Shown here: in pieces, positions 58,774 to 64,000 of the stretch | Layout of the letters: each line of letters starts with the position of its first letter | Numbering within the stretch: position 1 is the stretch's first letter | DNA from: Cepaea nemoralis | Taxonomy: Eukaryota > Mollusca > Gastropoda > Stylommatophora > Helicidae | NCBI GenBank assembly: GCA_014155875.1 | Contig: JACEFZ010001381.1 | Coordinates: 1,272,265-1,336,264, forward strand | Direction of reading: 5' to 3' | DNA length: 64,000 nt | Program-made: the position numbers and the translations under genes | Notes under the pieces: model-generated | What the model saw: the letters and a program-made list of their open reading frames with translations, nothing else | Database searches by the model: none | Told to the model about the DNA's origin: nothing

Positions 58774-60823
58774 TGTCACAAAATAAAACCTTGCGTTTAA
58801 CCAGTTGATTATTATAGAGGCTTTCTGATTAAACGGACTATCTGCCAGCGACAACTATTTTACTAACAGAGAAAAACAAATCGGATGTCAAAATCCCAGG
58901 ACAATATTAGTAGCGGCACGTGTTTACATCTGGTGGATAGAATGGGAACATTCGGAAGTGGGTGAGCTGAATCATACATCGCTTTGACAGTTTATAAACA
59001 GGTTGGATTGAGAGCGGAAGTACTCAGCTCGGAAGAAAACAGTCCATCTGTCATATAGTTTCCGGACATCACGCATATTGGCAGATTGCTATTGACAACT
59101 GTTGTTGGGATCATACAGTAACTCGTTAGTTTGTTGGGGGAGTCAAAACAGGTGATGACAACTTTGACAGTGACTAAGCCAGGGAAAATAGATTCTTGAC
59201 AATGGATGATATGCCCAAATAACACCTGCAGGACATCAACCATGTCACGTGACCAATTTTAGGTTTTGCCATAAACCATGATTGGGAGAAAGAGTGTTGA
59301 CCAAAACCGTGGATTATGATGGACGTGTTTGTGGGAGAGCTCTACAGTGTTAGATGAATTTAATGTTAACTAGCATGTGTCGTTATGGCAAAGTGTAGTA
59401 GCCATCCCGGAATGAGGATAGTTTGCATAAGGTAGAACCTATTATAATTAGTTCTAATTAATATAGGCTGTAGCCTTGTTAAAACTAAAGTGTGATGATT
59501 AGCACTGTTAGTGGAAAACTAGCTAGAGTAGGGAAGTGATACTTGGCTCTGTTAGTTGAAAATAGATTAGTGAAGTGTGATAAGCTTTACTAGTTGAGAA
59601 TTTAGTAATGAGGGATAATTGGGATATTCCCGTAGGTGTCCCTGGTGGGCGGGGTTCCGCATTCTGTTTGTTGATTTTTTTTTTCTTGTCTTGGCCTGAT
59701 GATAACCTATGTGTTCAGTCATCTGTCCATGACAGAGTAGGTTCATTATATTTTCTGAGCGAGGCCGATGGCCCACGATCATCTAATAGAGATCAGTGAC
59801 GGGGAGGCTATCACCGGTTGTCTGATTTATGTTACAGGTTCCCTCTGGTTGGAATGAAGAACCCGGAACCAATGAAAAATCCGATCCCGGATACATTATG
59901 ATGTAGAGAGATGGGCCAGCAACTTTCGCAACGGAAGAAGATAATACACATTGCTCGGTGGAGCCTAATGGTATATGTATCCTACATGAGTGAATACCAA
60001 TCGTTAACACACCTGAAGTGATGGAGGTTCAGCCCATGTGGAACTAGATCAGTAGGAACTGATGTTCACATTAGATGAAACCAAACATTGAAGTGTAGTG
60101 GTTCCACGTATCAAGGAAATCAGAACTTTCAGACTATATCTAGTGATTAAAGCAAGCCATTTTAGTCTAGATTATGACTGTTTAAGAGTGAAAATATAGA
60201 ACATTTCGCTAGAAGAAACCGTCATGTTCACGAGACAGCGTTCCATTATTTTTCACTGTGCAGAATTATGAGATCGTGGTTTCTCTAAAACTATTAGGAA
60301 CCGTTGTGTTAGGAACAATAATAGTATTTTCCACGGATTATATATTTACATGGGATTCAGATCTCATGGTCATCAGAGCTCCTGGAGGAGGACATGTCTG
60401 GAGAGAAGGATACGACTTCGGTGAGGTCTATTGTACGGACTCGTGTGATGTCGTGTGATCCTTGCCATGATGTGTGCACTATGATCCTGAACTTTGAAGG
60501 CTGACATACACATTTCTGTTATAATACACAACACACATTTTTCTTCGCATGCACGTCTCATATACGTTACACTTTTCTTTTAATAAATTAATCTTTATTA
60601 ATTTTTAGAAGCAAGAGTTGTTGAGTATGTTGCGTTGGGGAAGTATGAGAGGGGGCATAGTACGACAGTGAGAGAGTGATAGGAAAAGGTGTCCACGGGC
60701 TGATGGAGTGTGTTGGACGGAAGCTGGTGGATTCTCCAGGATATTGATAGGAAAGAAAAATATTATAATGTGGGTGTTGACTCTCCTCACTCCAGGGACG
60801 ACACTTTAAAGAAGGACACGACA
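58774..60823. mobile_element. Solo-LTR-like insert, 2,050 bp
   Basis: Begins TGTCACAAAATAAAACC and ends GGACACGACA, giving TG...CA termini with a TGTC/GACA inverted end, flanked by the 5-bp direct repeat CCACC (58769-58773 and 60824-60828). Deleting it together with one CCACC rejoins the family A LINE in frame. It has no long ORF. A TTTATAAAC box lies at about 58990 and AATAAA at about 60582, near the 3' end, as in an LTR. The orientation is inferred from these. Loss of internal genes by LTR-LTR recombination is the likely history. Confidence 0.82.
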
Positions 60824-61829
60824 CCACCAGAAAGATGATGCATATTACAAACTCGACCGAAGTGAACAAGTAGCAATCTTCAGACTCCGCACATGACATA
60901 ACAGGCTGAAATACCACTTGTTCAAAAAACTAAAGATAGGAGATACCGATGAGTTTAATCGTGGAACTGGTAAAATGACAGCTAGACATTTGCTGCAGGA
61001 GTGCCCAATATATGCAGAACAGAGAAAAATATTTTGGCCCACGCCTGCTTCATTTGAGGACAAGCTTTATGGAGATATCAACAAGCTCAAGTTGACAGCA
61101 GCTTACTTTAACTACATTCAGGTTGACATCTAAACGTGCATGAAGAAGTATTTAGACTGCCACACTTCATACCAAAGGTATGTCGGTTACAAAAGCGTCC
61201 CAGAGGCTTGAAATGGAAGCTTGGATAGCAATTCCATTACGTGGAAAGTCCGAATCAAAAGCTCATTGTGTGGGCGTCATCAAAGGTGGAAAAAGCGTCC
61301 CAGTGGCACGAAATTGAATATTGCTTGGATAGCAAATCCAGTACGTGGAAAGTCAGAATCAAAGCTCACTGTGTGGATGTCATCTGCAGACTTCATTCTT
61401 CTGGTTTCGGGAGGAACAACCTGTGGTGAACGGAAGGCCCAAAATACGGAAATGAGGCTAAGCAGTCGTGTGCAGGACGTTACGATCCCTTGGGTGAGCC
61501 CAGTACCAGAGCGCTGTGTGTCAGTTCTGCAATTATGGAAGCCTCCTTGGATGGCGGGGAATGCCCATGGTCTGCCCCTTTGAGGGCTGACCGGGATCTC
61601 TTCGGCTGTTCTAAATGCGCCAGCTGGGATGGGGGAATAACATCACAACAGTGAGAGTCAAATGTCCTACGAAACCCCCGGCAAGGTTAACCCGTTCAAC
61701 AAATGCCCACAGAAGTCGGATGTGTCGGCCTAACGGCGCAAGAACGTGGCTCTGCTGTAAACAGACACAACGCAATCACGTTCGAAAAACTCTCCAGATG
61801 AACGCAGAAGAAGAAGACGATATTGGAGG

Positions 61830-62690
61830 TCCTTTTACTACTTTTAGTTATTCTACAAACTCCAGTAGAGTGGTTTTGCTTTTTTTTGCATGTTATTTGC
61901 TTTAAAACAAAACAATCTAACATATAGTCAGGGGTTATCCGATTGGCGACAATTAGCTACTGATTTATCGTTTATTTTTCAAACGAGCGTAGAACATATG
62001 AATGGTTCGATGTGCAGTGGGGATAATATGACGACTAACAAACTAACTTATATTGCTGCAGATGCAGATAACAGCACTGCATCGGTGTTTTCGGCATACA
62101 TTGCTCTCTCTTAATCAATCTGATGAATTGCTGACGATGGGGAGTAGAGCAAACCGTCAATTTTGCTGTCATGGCAAATATCACCCCGTGCTGAGGAAAT
62201 ACAAACGTGGGGACAACAACCCAACAAAGAAAGTTGCAGCATGTAGTTTTCAAGGGATTTGCACTACACTAATTTCAGAAGAGGCGCCACAAAGGTAGAT
62301 TAGTTTTGGTGTTAAAAGTTCACAAAATGTGATACATCTGTGAACTGAATAAGCCGACCTGAAATAACATCTTTATCAAAACCATATGTCAGGTCTGGAG
62401 TATGACTTGTATGTTGCATTCTCTACCTGTTGTGCATTCTGTCTCAACGTGGTCAGCTCTGGGGCTGTTGATGTAGATTCCTAAACTCTTCTTACACGTG
62501 GCGGTTATCTTCTGTTGCATGTGTCTGCGCTGTCATGTCTCTACAAGTCCAGGTAACAACTGTGTTCCACTACCCTTTATGCATCATCAAGTATTTCAGC
62601 CTTTGGGCATCTCTTGAAGTTTCCCGATCATTCAATTCAGAGATGCCTCTCTTGTAGCACTCTCTTTCATTCCATTTATGTCCGTTTTAA
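61830..62690. other. No gene or repeat recognised
   Basis: Short open frames (up to 81 codons) on both strands show no family resemblance. This stretch lies between the 3' end of the family A LINE and an S1 SINE. Confidence 0.5.
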
Positions 62691-62700
62691 TGCTTCTATA

Positions 62701-63310
62701 GTTTAGTCGACGGATCAACATCACGGCACACGGGTATAACCCATAAGTGCTCCGTTCTACTCCTAACTCAATCCTGAGTCCGGAGAAACTCAGCTCAATG
62801 CACTAACTCCGTAGCACCGGCGAAGATCCTGAAATACTTTGGGTAGATTTTTAACTCGGAATTTTGCCCGGGCACCGCTGTTAGGCTACTCTTTTTCGAT
62901 TTCCAACTGCCAAGGGATTTTTTACGAGCGCAACAATACACACGGGCGTCTTATCTCACTACCCAGATATCAGGGTAAATTATGTTACTAGAAGTCTACG
63001 TGAAACAATTCCGGCCCTCATCGGGGCTTGAACCCGGAACCAGTGGCGTGCAAAGGGGGGGGGGGGGTTCGGGGGTGCGACGGTCCCGGGCATCCAGTCG
63101 GGAGGGGGGCATCCAATTAGGGAGAGGGGGCAGCACAGTGCAGTGGGAGGGGAGGAGGAATGAAACAAAGGGAAAAGAACGATAGGGAAAGAACAATTTA
63201 GGGGCATCCAATCAAGGGGTTGACCCCGGGCATCAAAGAACCTCCGCACGCCACTGCCCGGGACCTCCAGCACTCGAGGCGAACACCATAGCTCGAGACC
63301 ACCCAGCCAC
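62701..63310 (-). mobile_element. SINE family S1, split by a hAT MITE
   Basis: Matches 23721-24129 in order: GTTTAGTCGACGGATCAAC, the GGAGAAACTCAGCTCA block, GGTAGATTTTTAACTCGGAA, then GGGGCTTGAACCCGG. It is interrupted at 63041-63256 and ends CTCGAGACCACCCAGCCACC. Direct repeats near TAATGCTTCT (62689 and 63318) are the probable target duplication. Confidence 0.82.
63041..63256 (+). mobile_element. hAT-like MITE, 216 bp
   Basis: Ends CAGTGGCGTGC and GCACGCCACTG form an 11-bp terminal inverted repeat. The flanks CCCGGAAC (63033-63040) and CCCGGGAC (63257-63264) are an 8-bp target duplication with one mismatch. The interior is G-rich with AGGGGGGC and GGCATCCAATCA repeats. It inserted into the S1 SINE. 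Confidence 0.88.
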
Positions 63311-63565
63311 CTAAATATAATGCTTCTGTTAATGCCAGTTTTATACATAATTCCCTTGTCCATTTCCCTTGCATTTTGTCTTCTAATACTCTCCTTGGCA
63401 TTTCTTCATTACCTTAGAAGAATAAGACCAAGCTATGAAAGACTTCGAATGTCTTCTTCGTAAATCTTCAGAGATCTAAACACATGAGAAGAAGAGACAG
63501 CCATCTAATAATGTGGGGGAGTATGAAAGGAGCAGCAGGAGACAGTAACAAATATGAATTCATTG

Positions 63566-64000
63566 GTCTGGGTTGGTTGATGATCTCTTCTTCATTGGGA
63601 CATAAAAGACAAAAGATATGAAGGCTTGGTCTGGGTTGGTTGAGGATCTCTTCTTCATTGGGACATAAAAGACAAAAGATATGAAGGCTTGGTCTGGGTT
63701 GGTTGATGATCTCTTCTTCATTGGGACATAAAAGACAAAAGATATGAAGGCTTGGTCTGGGTTGGTGATGATCTCTTCTTCATTGGGACATAAAAGACAA
63801 AAGATATGAAGGCTTGGTCTGGGTTGGTGATGATATCTTCTTCATTGGGACATAAAAGACAAAAGATATGAAGGCTTGGTCTGGGTTGGTGATGATCTCT
63901 TCTTCATTGGGACATAAAAGACAAAAGATATGAAGGCTTGGTCTGGGTTGGTGATGATCTCTTCTTCATTGGGACATAAAAGACAAAAGATATGAAGGCT
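63566..64000. repeat. 62/63-bp minisatellite, continues past the window
   Basis: Unit GGTCTGGGTTGGTTGATGAT, then CTCTTCTTCATTGGGACATA, AAAGACAAAAGATATGAAGG and CTT. About seven copies are visible. The first units have GGTTGGTTGATG, later ones GGTTGGTGATG (one base shorter). The true array length is unknown. Confidence 0.93.

Larger units (their letters stand above)
55385..61820 (+). mobile_element. Family A LINE with 5' inversion and two nested inserts
   Basis: Closely related to 35311-40025. The first 40 nt (55385-55424) are inverted relative to the rest, which starts CAGGCGGTGATAG at 55425. Endonuclease pieces 55480-56140; reverse transcriptase 56710-57900 (DLEKAFDKVW at about 57130, FADD at about 57395); RNase H 58380-58740 (LTDAKSAV, WILSHCS, NEEADRLAEEG); Cys/His tail 60830-61133; 3' UTR with two 103-bp repeats; S5 end at about 61675-61820. 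It is interrupted at 56152-56297 and 58774-60823. Many frameshifts make it inactive. Confidence 0.88.

Noticed and set aside
58815..58840. GGCTTTCTGAT matching the palindrome terminus at 54421
   Set aside because: Only about 11 bp match, the sequence then diverges and no inverted partner follows; it lies inside the solo-LTR-like insert.

Overview
This window is animal nuclear DNA. It is AT-rich and intron-rich, with GT-AG splice sites, tRNA-derived SINEs, several kinds of non-LTR retrotransposon and DNA transposon remnants, and no bacterial-style genes. The mobile-element mix (I/Nimb-like LINEs with an RNase H domain, RTE-like LINEs, many tRNA SINEs, piggyBac, hAT and mariner derivatives) would suit a lophotrochozoan, perhaps a mollusc. 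That placement is a weak inference.

One host gene is recognisable: a DEPDC1-type gene (DEP domain plus RhoGAP-like domain) on the minus strand. Ten coding exons can be placed from 41209 down to about 1510: 41209-41052, 31333-31220, 28432-28103, 17067-16889, 14225-14085, 13046-11351, 9420-9251, 5458-5282, 4246-4072 and 1649-1551/1510. The first coding exon, with the start codon, is not identified. Phases agree across every junction. Three exons nevertheless carry a one-base frame break, and a second copy of exon 31333-31220 lies in a tandem duplication. These look more like assembly indels than a decayed gene, but that is not proven.

Most of the introns and the region upstream of the DEP exon are mobile elements and tandem repeats. 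1-9 kb: gene 3' end, a 53-bp minisatellite, a 43-bp minisatellite and RTE-like LINE fragments. 9-14 kb: RNase H-bearing LINE fragments and the large serine-rich exon. 16-24 kb: SINEs, a poly(G) tract with a 45-bp minisatellite, a suspect homopolymer-rich block, a 720-bp hAT-like element and a complete SINE with target duplications. 25-41 kb: LINE fragments, a 3.36-kb tandem duplication, and a 4.7-kb nearly complete LINE (family A) with 13-bp target duplications. 41-49 kb: SINE/LINE nests, a 422-bp tandem duplication, a 530-bp piggyBac derivative with TTAA ends, and a mariner relic split by an RTE-like fragment. 51-62 kb: two further family A LINEs, one carrying a perfect 667-bp palindrome between TA dinucleotides, the other carrying a short SINE-like element and a 2,050-bp solo-LTR-like insert. 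62.7-64 kb: a SINE split by a 216-bp hAT MITE, then a 62/63-bp minisatellite running off the end.

The most interesting structures are the perfect palindrome, a 146-148-bp mobile sequence that also forms the 3' end of the family A LINEs, a 5'-inverted LINE insertion in another LINE's tail, and the duplication that copies a host exon.
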